This document shows positions 8,176-17,321 of a stretch of 64,000 nucleotides of DNA, in pieces. Each line of letters starts with the position of its first letter. Within the stretch, counting starts at the first letter, position 1. This stretch comes from Haliea sp. (lineage in GTDB: Bacteria > Pseudomonadota > Gammaproteobacteria > Pseudomonadales > Halieaceae), in NCBI GenBank assembly GCA_002692965.1, contig NZNC01000004.1:124001-188000 (forward strand), written 5' to 3'. The notes under the pieces are model-generated. The model made no database searches. It saw only the letters and a list, made by a program, of their open reading frames with translations, and had not been told where the DNA came from. The position numbers were made by a program, and so were the translations under genes.

Positions 8176-10443
8176 TCAGTACCCGAAGATGACTTCGACC
8201 CCGTAGGTCGCCGGTTCCGCCCAGGACTCCGCCGCATAGGTGTAACCCTTTGCGGAGATCGGAGTCGCTACCGCACCGCCGCCGCCAAGGCCGATAACAT
8301 GCTGACGGTAGTCACGGTCAGTCACGTTGCGTCCCCAGAGTGCCAGCTGCAGACTGCGGCTGTCGGCGAAGTCCAGGGCCATGGTCAGGCGAGCATCGAG
8401 CAGGCCGTAGCCATCCTGTCGATAGAACTCGCGTCCCTCGACCTCCGGGCCAGCCGGTGACGAAAGGTAACTGTTGGACTGCCGGCGATAGTTGAGGTTG
8501 AGCGAAAGTTCACCATTGCTGAAACGCCAAAAAGTATAGTCCGCCGACAGGTTCAGGCTGTTGCGCGGTGCGTAGGGCAAGACGAACAGCTGCTCTATGT
8601 TGTCACCCACCTGGTGCGGCGACATCGGGTTCAGCGCGGGATCAAAGATCGTGCCGGGCAACACCTCCACGGTATCAAAACGCGGCCGCAGGTGTGTGTA
8701 GTCAAACTTCAGCAACAAGTCGGGTGTGGGCATGAAGGAGAGCTCCAGCTCGGCACCAGCGACGTTGGCTTCACCCGCGTTGTAGGCCTGAATAACCGAC
8801 GTGTCGAATGCGTCCGCCACGAAGTTCAGCTGCATATCCTCGAATTCGCTATAGAAGAAGGCCGCATTCAGCCGCACACGCCGATCCCACCAATCGGACT
8901 TGATACCGAGCTCGTAGGTGGTCACGTCCTCCGGCTCATAGGTCTGATTGAATTGACCCGGGGCAGCACCTTCAGAGGAGCCCCCTGCCTTGTAGGCGGT
9001 GACCCACTTGGCGTAGGTCGTCAGGGTATCGCTCCAGGCATAGTTCAAAGTCAACGAGGGGTTGAACTCCTCGAAAGACTGGCGGTTGGAGGCGCCCAGT
9101 TCCAGCGGGAATTCATTGATCAGGAAGTCCCGGGACGCCTTGCGGCTGTCCTCGGTATAACGGGCACCGAAGGTCACGTCCAGTCGCTGCTCCAGTACGG
9201 ATGGCGTCCAGGTTAACTGTGCATAGGCGGCGCGGGACCAGGAGCGAGCCTCCACATCGCGGTCCTTATCCACCACGCCCTGCCCGATTCCGCTCAGGTC
9301 GAGCACATAGTTCTGGTAGTGACTGGAGCTTTCCTTGAAATAGTACAGCCCCGCAACATACTCGACGGCTTCTCCCACATCACCGATAAACTGGAACTCC
9401 TGGGAGAACTGATAGTTGCCAATGATATCCACGGAATTGGTGGGCACACCAAAAGAGTCGGCGTAGTCCTGATAGCCGTCAAACGCCAGTTCGCGGTACC
9501 CAGTCAGGGACTTGATGGTCAGGTTGTCACGTGCCTGCCAGGTCAAGGTAAGACCGTGGCCCTCGAACTCCGTGGTGCTGACCGGCAGATCGATCGGCCG
9601 ATGGGTAGTGCCCACCGGGCGACTGGCATCCACATAACCGGGATACAGCGGGAAGCCAGACTGGTAGTAGATCGGGGTGCTGTCCTGAGTGCCGCTTTCC
9701 AGGAAGTATTCCAGCTCAAAGCTGTCGCTCGGCACCCAACGCAGGGCTACGCGACCCGCCAGCTCATCCACCTCGCCAAAGTCATTCGAGTCTCCGCGGT
9801 TTTCGACATAGCCGTCCTGCCGGCGGGAAAGAACCGACACCTTGCTCGAGACATTCCCGACTTCCGGCAGATCAATCAGGGTCAGGCTGCGCAGGAAGTC
9901 GCGGCTGCCCAGGGAGAGGTTCTGCCGGACCCCGAATTCACCGGTCGGCTTGCGGCTGATCAGGTTGATCGCACCACCGGTGGTGTTGCGACCGTAGAGC
10001 GTCCCCTGGGGGCCGCGCAGCACTTCCACACGCTCGGTGTCAGCCAGGTCGAACAACACCCCCTGGGGGCGCGCGATGTAATGCCCATCGACGTAGAAGC
10101 CTACCGAACCGTCGCTGGTGATCTGCATCGGGTCGGCAACGCCCTGCCCCCGCATGTAGAGAATCAGCATGTTCGACGAGGGGTAGACCGTTTCGGACAG
10201 GCTGGGCACAGCCTTGGCGATATCGATGAAATTGTAGATACCGCGCTTTTCCATCTCGTCGCTGGACATCGTGGTAATGGCGATGGGGATATCCTGCTGG
10301 CTTTCTGCGCGCTTCTGCGCAGTCACCACCACTTCCTCCAGCTGCGCCAGGGCCGGAGCAGTCCATGCTACGGGCAAGGCCAGGGCAAGCATGCGGGCAA
10401 GCCGGGAAGGTTGAAAAACGTGGGGAACGACCATTCCTGTCAT
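8176..10443 (-). CDS. TonB-dependent outer-membrane receptor
   Basis: The protein has 755 residues, with a signal peptide (LARMLALALPVAWTAPALAQ), a TonB box immediately after it (LEEVVVTAQKR), a plug domain (VERVEVLRGPQGTLYGRNTTGGAINL, roughly residues 120-165 of the precursor) and a long beta-barrel ending in an aromatic residue (EVIFGY). It belongs to the large marine VVVTAQKR group, many of which import steroids, terpenoids or oligosaccharides rather than siderophores. It is first in an operon with the alcohol dehydrogenase, and its upstream region carries the weaker operator-like repeat (site C). Confidence 0.94.
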   Translation of the reverse strand: MTGMVVPHVFQPSRLARMLALALPVAWTAPALAQLEEVVVTAQKRAESQQDIPIAITTMSSDEMEKRGIYNFIDIAKAVPSLSETVYPSSNMLILYMRGQGVADPMQITSDGSVGFYVDGHYIARPQGVLFDLADTERVEVLRGPQGTLYGRNTTGGAINLISRKPTGEFGVRQNLSLGSRDFLRSLTLIDLPEVGNVSSKVSVLSRRQDGYVENRGDSNDFGEVDELAGRVALRWVPSDSFELEYFLESGTQDSTPIYYQSGFPLYPGYVDASRPVGTTHRPIDLPVSTTEFEGHGLTLTWQARDNLTIKSLTGYRELAFDGYQDYADSFGVPTNSVDIIGNYQFSQEFQFIGDVGEAVEYVAGLYYFKESSSHYQNYVLDLSGIGQGVVDKDRDVEARSWSRAAYAQLTWTPSVLEQRLDVTFGARYTEDSRKASRDFLINEFPLELGASNRQSFEEFNPSLTLNYAWSDTLTTYAKWVTAYKAGGSSEGAAPGQFNQTYEPEDVTTYELGIKSDWWDRRVRLNAAFFYSEFEDMQLNFVADAFDTSVIQAYNAGEANVAGAELELSFMPTPDLLLKFDYTHLRPRFDTVEVLPGTIFDPALNPMSPHQVGDNIEQLFVLPYAPRNSLNLSADYTFWRFSNGELSLNLNYRRQSNSYLSSPAGPEVEGREFYRQDGYGLLDARLTMALDFADSRSLQLALWGRNVTDRDYRQHVIGLGGGGAVATPISAKGYTYAAESWAEPATYGVEVIFGY

Positions 10444-10467
10444 AACAAATCCTTGGAAGCTTTATTT

Positions 10468-10491
10468 GAATTAAAAAAGTTGCATTAAATT
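10468..10491. promoter_or_regulatory. Degenerate AT-rich repeat, candidate TetR operator (site C)
   Basis: On the - strand AATTTAAT (10491-10484) is followed after 8 bases by TTTAATTC (10475-10468). The first half matches site A exactly on its complementary strand; the second matches the expected half at only 5 of 8 positions. The site lies 25 bases upstream of the TonB receptor start, in the divergent region shared with the SnoaL-like gene. Confidence 0.35.
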
Positions 10492-10605
10492 CGGCCTACA
10501 GCATACGCTGGCAGGAGCCGTTCAGCCAAGCCGGCCGCACAGAACACTCTGCTCGATAGAGACGAACAATAATGTCATCTCAAGGATAACGACAGGAGAC
10601 GCCCC

Positions 10606-11085
10606 GTGACGGACACCGATACACGCCTGCAGGCCATGGAAGACCGATTCGCCCTGCTCGACCTGGAGGCCGACTACGCCGCTCACTGGGACTTCGGACG
10701 CGCCCGGGAGTGGGCCGGGCTGTTTACCGAGAAAGGCAGCTTCGAAATGCTGCCCGCGGGGCCGCTCCCGGCCTTTGTCGCGACCGGTCACGAGGAGTTG
10801 CAGGCCTTCTGCGATAACATCAACCAGCGCTGGCAGGGGCTGCACTTCATGCACCCGCCGCGGCTGCGAATGGCCGGTGACACGGCTTCCGCCACCATTT
10901 TTTTCGAGTTCCGCCATGTCATGCACGACGGCAACGGCCACACCCGACAGGGCCTTACCGCCGGCTACTACGAGGTTGACTACCAGCGCACGGCGGCGGG
11001 CTGGCGCATCGCGCGCCGTGTGGAGCAGGCGGTGTTCGACAACACCGACAACAGCTTCGCCTTTACCCGAGCCGCCAGCCCTTGA
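10606..11085 (+). CDS. SnoaL-like / NTF2-superfamily protein
   Basis: This 159-residue protein has an alpha+beta cone-fold pattern: an N-terminal helix (LLDLEADYAAHWDFGR), a WAGLFTEKGSFEM strand pair and a C-terminal YYEVDYQRTAAGWRIARR strand. Relatives include ketosteroid isomerase, scytalone dehydratase and aromatic-ring-dioxygenase beta subunits. Start is GTG with ACAGGAG upstream. It is divergent from the TonB receptor. The 3' end overlaps the convergent LysR gene by 23 bases. The catalytic role is unknown. Confidence 0.82.
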   Translation: MTDTDTRLQAMEDRFALLDLEADYAAHWDFGRAREWAGLFTEKGSFEMLPAGPLPAFVATGHEELQAFCDNINQRWQGLHFMHPPRLRMAGDTASATIFFEFRHVMHDGNGHTRQGLTAGYYEVDYQRTAAGWRIARRVEQAVFDNTDNSFAFTRAASP

Positions 11086-11962
11086 TGAAGTCCAGCAGCT
11101 GCCGCAGGGGCTGGGGCATGTGCCGAGTGCGCAGGTAATAGATGTAGAAGGGCGGCATGCTCACGCTCCACTCCGGGAGCAGTGACACCAGCTGTCCGGT
11201 CTGCAGGTAACGCGCCACATCCGGCTCCAGCAGATAGCCGATACCCTCCCCTGCCAGTAGCGCCTCAAGCGCCAAGGCCTCGTCATCGACCGTGAGGTTG
11301 CCTGCCGCTTGAAACTCGAAACGGCGTTTCCCGCGCTGAAAACGCCAGGGAAAGACCGTGCCGCTCTGGGCGTGGCGCATGCGCAGGCAGTTGTGGCCGC
11401 GGAGCGCTTCGGGGTTTTCCGGGAAACCGTGGCGCTCCAGGTAGACCGGGGTGGCCACCACGTGCAGGGGCCATTCCCCCGTCAGCGGCAGCGCCACCAT
11501 ATCCTTTTCCAGCAGGTGGCCCACCCGCACGCCCGCGTCATAGTGGCTTTCGACAATATTGGTGATGCCGTCATCCACGGTGACATCAACCTCAATACGG
11601 GGGTAATCGCGATGAAAGTCTGCGATCAACCGACCCAAGGCCAGCCGCGCGGCCGCCCGCGAGCAGACCAGCCGCAGATGGCCGCGATTGGCTGCGCCCA
11701 TGTCCTCGGCCGCTTCCACCGTGCGCTTCAGCTCCGCCAGCAGCGGCTGCAGCTGCGACAGCAATTGCTCACCGGCGCGGGTCAGACTGACGCTACGGGT
11801 AGTGCGATTGAACAGCTGCACTCCCAGGCGATCCTCCAGGTTGCTAACGGTCTGGCTCAGGGTAGATGGGGCCAGGCCCAGATGTTGCGCCGCCCGTCGG
11901 AAATTGCAACGCTCGGCCACCGCAACGAAGGCCTCCAGCTGCGCGTACTCCGCACCTTTCAT
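11063..11962 (-). CDS. LysR family transcriptional regulator
   Basis: The protein has 299 residues. The N-terminal winged HTH (YAQLEAFVAVAERCNFRRAAQHLGLAPSTLSQTVSNLEDRLGVQLFNRTTRSVSLT) covers about residues 5-60, with the LysR substrate-binding domain after it (about 90-295). It is of the small CrgA/DmlR-like group. It is divergent from the aldo/keto reductase gene, the usual arrangement for a LysR that controls its neighbour. Confidence 0.95.
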   Translation of the reverse strand: MKGAEYAQLEAFVAVAERCNFRRAAQHLGLAPSTLSQTVSNLEDRLGVQLFNRTTRSVSLTRAGEQLLSQLQPLLAELKRTVEAAEDMGAANRGHLRLVCSRAAARLALGRLIADFHRDYPRIEVDVTVDDGITNIVESHYDAGVRVGHLLEKDMVALPLTGEWPLHVVATPVYLERHGFPENPEALRGHNCLRMRHAQSGTVFPWRFQRGKRRFEFQAAGNLTVDDEALALEALLAGEGIGYLLEPDVARYLQTGQLVSLLPEWSVSMPPFYIYYLRTRHMPQPLRQLLDFIKGWRLG

Positions 11963-11974
11963 TGTTTAGTCTCA

Positions 11975-11991
11975 ACGAACATGTCATTCGT
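11975..11991. promoter_or_regulatory. Inverted repeat in LysR divergent promoter
   Basis: ACGAA (11975-11979) and TTCGT (11987-11991) are exact inverted repeats with a 7-base spacer, 13 bases upstream of the LysR start codon and in the divergent region shared with the aldo/keto reductase. The size and position fit a LysR-type box, but the half-sites are short. Confidence 0.4.
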
Positions 11992-12069
11992 ATTATGCAG
12001 GATTATCAGACCCGGTGCTGTTGCCTACACTGTCTGGCATATTCGTACGCCATGCAGGAGATAGACGAC

Positions 12070-13041
12070 ATGCAAACCCTGGCACTCCCCGGAACCGCGT
12101 TACAGGTCAGCCAGCTTTGTCTGGGCACCAACCAGTTCGGTACCGCCCTCAGCGATGCTCAGGCCGGCGCCATCCTCGACGCCTTTGCCGCCTGTGGCGG
12201 TAACTTCATCGACACCGCCCGCTCCTACGGCGACTGGATACCCGACGCCCCCCGGGGCGCCAGCGAGCAGTGCCTCGGCCGTCTGCTGCAACAGCGCGAC
12301 CGCCAGCAGTGGATCATCGCCACCAAGGGCTGCGAGTTCGACTACCGCGCCGGGGATTTCGCCCTCCGGGTCAGCCCCGAACACTTGCAGGAGGACCTGG
12401 CCAACAGCCTGGAGGCCCTGCAGACCGACTACATTGATCTTTACTGGCTGCACCGGGACGACCCGTCCCAACCGGTCGACGCCCTGATCGACGCCCTGAT
12501 CGCCGAACAGAAGGCCGGTCGTATCCGCGTCTTTGGCTGTTCCAACTGGAGTCCCGAGCGGATTCAGGAAGCCCAGGACTACGCCCGGAGCGTGGGTCAC
12601 GAAGGTTTCGTGGCCTGCCAGCCCATGTGGGGACTGGCAGAGCCCGACCGGGAAGCCATGCAGATGTACTGCCCCGGCGGTTACTACGACGACGGCTACC
12701 AGGCACTGCACCGCGATGGCCTGAGCATCATCCCCTACTCCAGCCAGAGCCGCGGCTTCTTCCACAAGCTGGCCACCGCCGGCGAGGACAGCCTGCCCGA
12801 CGACCTCAAGGCGCTTTACCTGAACGACGCCAACCGCCGGCGTTTGCCAGTGCTGGAGCGACTGGCGCAGGCACACCAGGTGAGCATCAACCAGATCGCC
12901 CTGGCCTACCTGCTGTCCCAGCCACAGGTTACGGTGCCGATTATCGGTGCCAGCCGGCCGGAGCAGCTGACGGACTCCGACGGTGCCTGCCGGGTCACCC
13001 TGAGCCAGGCGGAACTCGACGCCCTGCACCAGGGCGAGTAG
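12070..13041 (+). CDS. Aldo/keto reductase
   Basis: The protein has 323 residues with a TIM-barrel AKR fold: LGTNQFG near the start, [11 protein letters not shown] (catalytic Asp and Tyr), a [10 protein letters not shown] lysine, and a [13 protein letters not shown] His motif, then a C-terminal NADPH segment ([15 protein letters not shown]). It reduces or oxidises carbonyls with NADP(H). Start ATG 12070 follows GGAG by about 10 bases; an in-frame ATG at 12052 is the alternative. It is divergent from LysR and followed after 8 bases by the GMC oxidoreductase, in the same operon. Confidence 0.92.
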   Translation: MQTLALPGTALQVSQLCLGTNQFGTALSDAQAGAILDAFAACGGNFIDTARSYGDWIPDAPRGASEQCLGRLLQQRDRQQWIIATKGCEFDYRAGDFALRVSPEHLQEDLANSLEALQTDYIDLYWLHRDDPSQPVDALIDALIAEQKAGRIRVFGCSNWSPERIQEAQDYARSVGHEGFVACQPMWGLAEPDREAMQMYCPGGYYDDGYQALHRDGLSIIPYSSQSRGFFHKLATAGEDSLPDDLKALYLNDANRRRLPVLERLAQAHQVSINQIALAYLLSQPQVTVPIIGASRPEQLTDSDGACRVTLSQAELDALHQGE

Positions 13042-13049
13042 CCTGCGCG

Positions 13050-14645
13050 ATGCCGACTCGGGAATACGACTACATCATTGTGGGCGGCGGCTCCGCCGGC
13101 TGTGTGCTGGCGGCACGACTGAGCGAGAACCCCGCGGTCAGTGTGCTGCTGCTGGAGGCAGGCGGCCGGGACCGCAACCCCCTGCTACGGGCGCCGGGGG
13201 CACTGCTGCCTATCATGCTGTCGGGCGCCTGGGCCTGGCCCTACCTGTCCCAGCCGCAAAAGCAGCTGGACAACCGCAGCCTGTATACACCCCGGGGCAA
13301 GGTGCTGGGGGGTTCCAGCAGCATCAACGGCATGGTCTATGACCGCGGCGTGCCCTCGGACTACGACGGCTGGGCTGAGCAGGGCTGCGAGGGCTGGTCC
13401 TGGGACGAAGTGCTGCCCTATTTCCGCCGCGCCGAGCACTTCCACCCGGCACAGAACGCCTGGCACGGCCAGGACGGTCCCATCCAGGTGACCCGACCCG
13501 GCGTCCGTCACCCCTTCGCCCAGGCCTTTGTCGAGGCGGGCCAACAGGCCGGTCATCCCTACAACGACGACACCAACGGGGCCGAGCGGGAGGGCTTTGG
13601 CCCCACCGACGTCACTGTCGGCAGAGGCAAGCGCAGCAGTGCCAGCCAGGCCTACCTGGCGCCAGCCAGAGGCCGCCGCAACCTGACCGTCCTGACCGGG
13701 GCACTGGTCGAGACAGTCCTGATCGAGGCAGGTCGGGCGACGGGAGTTCAGGTAAGGCACCGCGGCCAGGTACAGCGCTTTGCCGCCACCCGGGAAGTGA
13801 TTGTCAGCGCCGGTGCCATTGCCTCCCCCCAACTGCTCATGCTCTCCGGTATCGGCCCGGCAGATCACCTGAGAGAGCACGGCATCGAGCCGCGACTGGA
13901 CCTGCCCGGGGTAGGCCAGAACCTGCAGGATCATCTCGCCGCAACGGTGAAATTCACCTCGCCGGCGAAGATTTCCCTGTTCAAATACCTCAACCCCATC
14001 CACGGTGCGCTGGCTCTCGGCCGCTATACGCTGCTGCGCAATGGCCCGCTCGCCGATCCCGGCATGGAGGCCGTGGCCTACCTGAAATCCGACCCCGCAC
14101 TCGCTGACCCGGACATCAAGCTCCTGTTGCTACTCGCCTTGTACCGCAATCACGGCCGCGAATTGATTCCCCAGCACGGCTTCGGGGTACACATCAATGT
14201 CGTCAAGCCCGACAGCTTTGGCTCCCTGCGCCTCGCCAGCGCCGACCCCGCTACACCACCTCTGATTGACCAGAATTACCTCGCCAGCCAGCGGGATCGA
14301 GAGGTCCTGCGCAAGGGCATCAGGCTGGCACGTGAGGTCTTCGCCCAGCCGGCCTTTGACCCCTGGCGCGGCGAGGAACTGGATCCGGGTGCTGACGTGC
14401 AGAGCGACGAAGAGATCGACCGCTACATTCGCGAACAGGCAGACGCCGACTATCACGCCTGCGGTACCTGCAAGATGGGCACAGACCCGCTCGCCGTGGT
14501 GGACCCGGCACTGCGCTTGCGCGGTATCGAAGGACTCCGCGTGGTCGATGCCTCCGTGATGCCGCGACTGGTCAGCGGCAATACCAATATGCCGGTGATC
14601 ATGGTCGCGGAAAAAGCCGCCGACCTGATTACCCGCCATGCTTGA
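13050..14645 (+). CDS. GMC family FAD-dependent oxidoreductase
   Basis: The protein has 531 residues. The dinucleotide motif [18 protein letters not shown] sits at the N-terminus; the first GMC signature is [18 protein letters not shown], the second is [18 protein letters not shown], and HACGTCKMG with [30 protein letters not shown] near the end forms the substrate/flavin C-terminal part. It is related to choline dehydrogenase and alkane-pathway alcohol dehydrogenase AlkJ. It oxidises an alcohol to an aldehyde or ketone; the substrate is unknown. It is in an operon with the aldo/keto reductase, TIM-barrel protein and P450. Confidence 0.93.
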   Translation: MPTREYDYIIVGGGSAGCVLAARLSENPAVSVLLLEAGGRDRNPLLRAPGALLPIMLSGAWAWPYLSQPQKQLDNRSLYTPRGKVLGGSSSINGMVYDRGVPSDYDGWAEQGCEGWSWDEVLPYFRRAEHFHPAQNAWHGQDGPIQVTRPGVRHPFAQAFVEAGQQAGHPYNDDTNGAEREGFGPTDVTVGRGKRSSASQAYLAPARGRRNLTVLTGALVETVLIEAGRATGVQVRHRGQVQRFAATREVIVSAGAIASPQLLMLSGIGPADHLREHGIEPRLDLPGVGQNLQDHLAATVKFTSPAKISLFKYLNPIHGALALGRYTLLRNGPLADPGMEAVAYLKSDPALADPDIKLLLLLALYRNHGRELIPQHGFGVHINVVKPDSFGSLRLASADPATPPLIDQNYLASQRDREVLRKGIRLAREVFAQPAFDPWRGEELDPGADVQSDEEIDRYIREQADADYHACGTCKMGTDPLAVVDPALRLRGIEGLRVVDASVMPRLVSGNTNMPVIMVAEKAADLITRHA

Positions 14646-14659
14646 TAAGGAGGGTCACC

Positions 14660-15541
14660 ATGGCCATGCCATCCTGTCCCGCTGAACTGCCACTGCTGGC
14701 CACCTGCTGGACCATCGCCGGCGATGTGCTGCCGACCGCGGCCTCACCCCAGAGCCCCTTTCCACTGGAGCGCCGCCTACAGGCAGCCGCCCAGGCTGGC
14801 TTCCGTGGCATCGGCCTTTGGTACGGCGACCTGCTTCAACAGTCGCAACTGACGGGCGGGCTGAGCAGCCTGCGCCGGCAGCTCGACAGCCTGGACTTCG
14901 AGGCCATCGAACTGGAATCCCTGGTCGACTGGTTTGGCGAGGGCGACGCGCGGCAAGCCTCCAATGCCCGCCGCGCACTCTTCCTGCAGGCCGCCGCCGA
15001 GCTGGGCGCGCGACACCTGAAAATCATACCGCCCATGCCGGGAAGCACAGTGAATACTGCCGCACTGGTGGATGCCTTTGGCGAACTGTGCGAGGAAGCC
15101 CGGGCTGTCGGACTCCGCATCGCCATGGAAATGATGCCAATGTCCACCCTTCCCACGCTGGCGGACAACCTGGCCATCGTCGAAGCCGCGGGGGCGTCGA
15201 ACGGCGGCCTGCTGGTGGACATCTGGCACGTGCAGCGCTCCGGCTTTGGTGCCATGCAGGGACTTGCCCGCCTGCCGACCACCGCCCTGATGGCCGTTGA
15301 ATTGAACGACGCCATGGCAAGGCCCGGCCCCGAACTCTTCCAAGCCACCCTGAACGACCGCCTCCCCTGCGGCGAAGGCGAATTCGACGTAACGGGCTTT
15401 ATCCGCGCCCTGTGGCAAGCCGGCTATCGCGGGCCCATGGGGGTGGAAATTCTCTCGCCGCGCTTCCGCGCACTGGAACCCGAAGCGGCGGCGCGCCTCA
15501 GTCATAACAGCAGCGCGGCCGCCCTGGCAGCCTGCGCCTGA
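14660..15541 (+). CDS. Sugar phosphate isomerase/epimerase-like TIM-barrel protein
   Basis: This 293-residue protein is of the xylose-isomerase-like / AP-endonuclease-2 barrel family: QAAAQAGFRGIGLWYGD near the start, LGARHLKIIPP, RIAMEMMPM, GLLVDIWHVQRSG (Asp/His metal site) and MGVEILSP near the end. ATG 14660 has a near-perfect SD (AAGGAGG, 7 bases upstream). A TTG at 14642 would include the SD itself and is rejected. It begins 14 bases after the GMC stop. The substrate need not be a sugar; members also act on inositols and hydroxy acids. Confidence 0.86.
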   Translation: MAMPSCPAELPLLATCWTIAGDVLPTAASPQSPFPLERRLQAAAQAGFRGIGLWYGDLLQQSQLTGGLSSLRRQLDSLDFEAIELESLVDWFGEGDARQASNARRALFLQAAAELGARHLKIIPPMPGSTVNTAALVDAFGELCEEARAVGLRIAMEMMPMSTLPTLADNLAIVEAAGASNGGLLVDIWHVQRSGFGAMQGLARLPTTALMAVELNDAMARPGPELFQATLNDRLPCGEGEFDVTGFIRALWQAGYRGPMGVEILSPRFRALEPEAAARLSHNSSAAALAACA

Positions 15542-15583
15542 TCACACGGACCACGCTCCACACCAGGATCGAAGGAGATGGAC

Positions 15584-16849
15584 ATGGAAAACAATAACGC
15601 GCCCGCCGGCTGCCCGGTTACCCACCTGATGGACCTGAGCAATTTCCGCGAGGGTGCCCCCTACCCGCTGTTCCATCGGTGCCGACAGGGACCTGCGGTT
15701 TGCTGGGAAGCGGAAGGCGTATCGCGCCGCGGTGGCCACTGGAATGTATTCCGTCGCCGCGAGATCGACCAGGTGATGAAGCACCCGGAACTGTTCAGCA
15801 ATACCGGCGGCCCCTTTCTGGAAGAGACGCCACCGGAGCTCCTGACCCCGGAAATGCAGTCCCTGAACCTGATGGATCCGCCGCGCCACCGAAGCAACCG
15901 CTCGCTGGTCGACTATGCCTTCAAGCCCGCCGCCATACGACGCAAGGAAGAAGACCTGCGCCGTATTGCGCGCGAATTGATTGCCGCAATGGCGGACCGA
16001 ACGGAATGCGACTTCGTCGCGGATTTCGCCTCGCAGCTGCCCTTGCGAGTGATCTGCAACATTCTCGGCGTGCCGGAAGACGAGCGCCAGCATGTCTACG
16101 ATATCGTCAACCAGTCAGTACTGGCTCAGGACCCGGATTTTGCCGGCAGTCGCGAGGAAGGCTTCGACGCCCATGCCCAGATCATCCAGTACGGTACCCG
16201 GCTCGCCAGCGCCCACCGTGAGCAGCCGCGGGATTCCCTCACCAGCGAGATTCTCGCAGCCGAGGCCGAGGGACAACGCATGAGCGACCACGAATACGGC
16301 CTGCTGTTTCACAACCTGATTGTCGGGGGGATCGAGACTACCCGCAATGCCATGGCCTTTGGCCTCTATGAACTCATTCGGCACCCTGATCAGCTGGCTT
16401 TACTGCAACGAGAACCCGAGCGCATTGGCGATGCGGTGGAGGAAATTCTTCGCTACCACGCGCCGACCGTGTACTACCGGCGCACCGCCCTGCAGGACAC
16501 GGAACTGGGGGGCCAGCGCATTCATGCGGGTGATACGGTCATCTGCTGGCTAGCCTCCGCCAACCGCGATGAACACAGCTTCAGCGAACCCGAACAGTTC
16601 GACATCACCCGCAACCAACGCGAGCCGGTGCGCCGTCACTACCGCACCTTTGGCGTCGGTCCTCACTTCTGCCTGGGGGTCCACCTGGCCCGGCTGGAAC
16701 TGCAGATTGCCTTCGAAGAGCTGCTGACACAGCTGACCGGTTTCGCGTTGGAGGAGCCCCCGACACTCGCCGTCTCCATGTTCAACGACGGCTTCAAGCG
16801 CATGCCGATCCGGTTCGCGCGGCGGCAGGAGCACCCGGCTAACCAGTGA
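15584..16849 (+). CDS. Cytochrome P450
   Basis: This soluble bacterial P450 has 421 residues: an I-helix with GGIETTRNAM (acid/alcohol pair replaced by Glu-Thr-Thr), the ExxR helix (EEILRYH), and the heme loop FGVGPHFCLGVHLARLEL with Cys363 as the heme ligand. It is a class I monooxygenase needing external ferredoxin and reductase, neither of which is in this window. It resembles the steroid/terpene-hydroxylating CYP families, but the substrate is not deducible. AAGGAG lies 6 bases before ATG 15584; the ATG at 15578 directly abuts the SD and is less likely. It ends the LysR-linked operon. Confidence 0.93.
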   Translation: MENNNAPAGCPVTHLMDLSNFREGAPYPLFHRCRQGPAVCWEAEGVSRRGGHWNVFRRREIDQVMKHPELFSNTGGPFLEETPPELLTPEMQSLNLMDPPRHRSNRSLVDYAFKPAAIRRKEEDLRRIARELIAAMADRTECDFVADFASQLPLRVICNILGVPEDERQHVYDIVNQSVLAQDPDFAGSREEGFDAHAQIIQYGTRLASAHREQPRDSLTSEILAAEAEGQRMSDHEYGLLFHNLIVGGIETTRNAMAFGLYELIRHPDQLALLQREPERIGDAVEEILRYHAPTVYYRRTALQDTELGGQRIHAGDTVICWLASANRDEHSFSEPEQFDITRNQREPVRRHYRTFGVGPHFCLGVHLARLELQIAFEELLTQLTGFALEEPPTLAVSMFNDGFKRMPIRFARRQEHPANQ

Positions 16850-16867
16850 CGCCAGACGCGCGCTGCC

Positions 16868-17314
16868 TCAGCTGACCTCCACATGCAGCCGTGTGAGGCG
16901 GATCTCGGCAATTCGCCACCCGCCGTCCCCGCGCACATAGCGCTCGTGATAGTGGCCGTAACCGTGCAGGTGACCGAAAGGCAACGGCGAGGCCTCGCCC
17001 GGCCACAACTTGTCCTCCATCGCCCAGATTCCGGTCGCCTCGCTGTCTGAAATGACCTCGATCTCGGGGGAATGTCCGTGATGGACGGTAATGACATCCT
17101 GTAACAGGGGAGCGAGGTTGGCCACATAGGTCGCCGCGCCACGGGTCAGCTGACTCTCGTCCCGCTGGCCGTTGGCGTCGCGCATGTCGGCCACCAGGTC
17201 CGGAGTGAACACCTGCTCATAGGCCTCCCAGTTCTTGCTGTCCAGGGTGCGGAAATAGCGCGCCTTGAGCTGCCGGATGGCGTCGATGATGGAGAGTCTT
17301 TCCAGTTCGGTCAT
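16868..17314 (-). CDS. SnoaL-like / NTF2-superfamily protein
   Basis: The protein has 148 residues: a helix with AIRQLKARYFRTLDSKNW, then EVFTPDLVADMRD-like strands (YEQVFTPDLVADM) and GHYHERYVRGDGGWRIAEIRLTRLH at the end, the SnoaL_4 layout. A similar-size protein is at 10606-11085. It is convergent with the P450 and 7 bases downstream of the DUF2721 gene stop boundary on the - strand side. It is probably a lyase/isomerase-like accessory of the oxidative pathway, without direct evidence. Confidence 0.82.
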   Translation of the reverse strand: MTELERLSIIDAIRQLKARYFRTLDSKNWEAYEQVFTPDLVADMRDANGQRDESQLTRGAATYVANLAPLLQDVITVHHGHSPEIEVISDSEATGIWAMEDKLWPGEASPLPFGHLHGYGHYHERYVRGDGGWRIAEIRLTRLHVEVS

Positions 17315-17321
17315 GTGGGTC

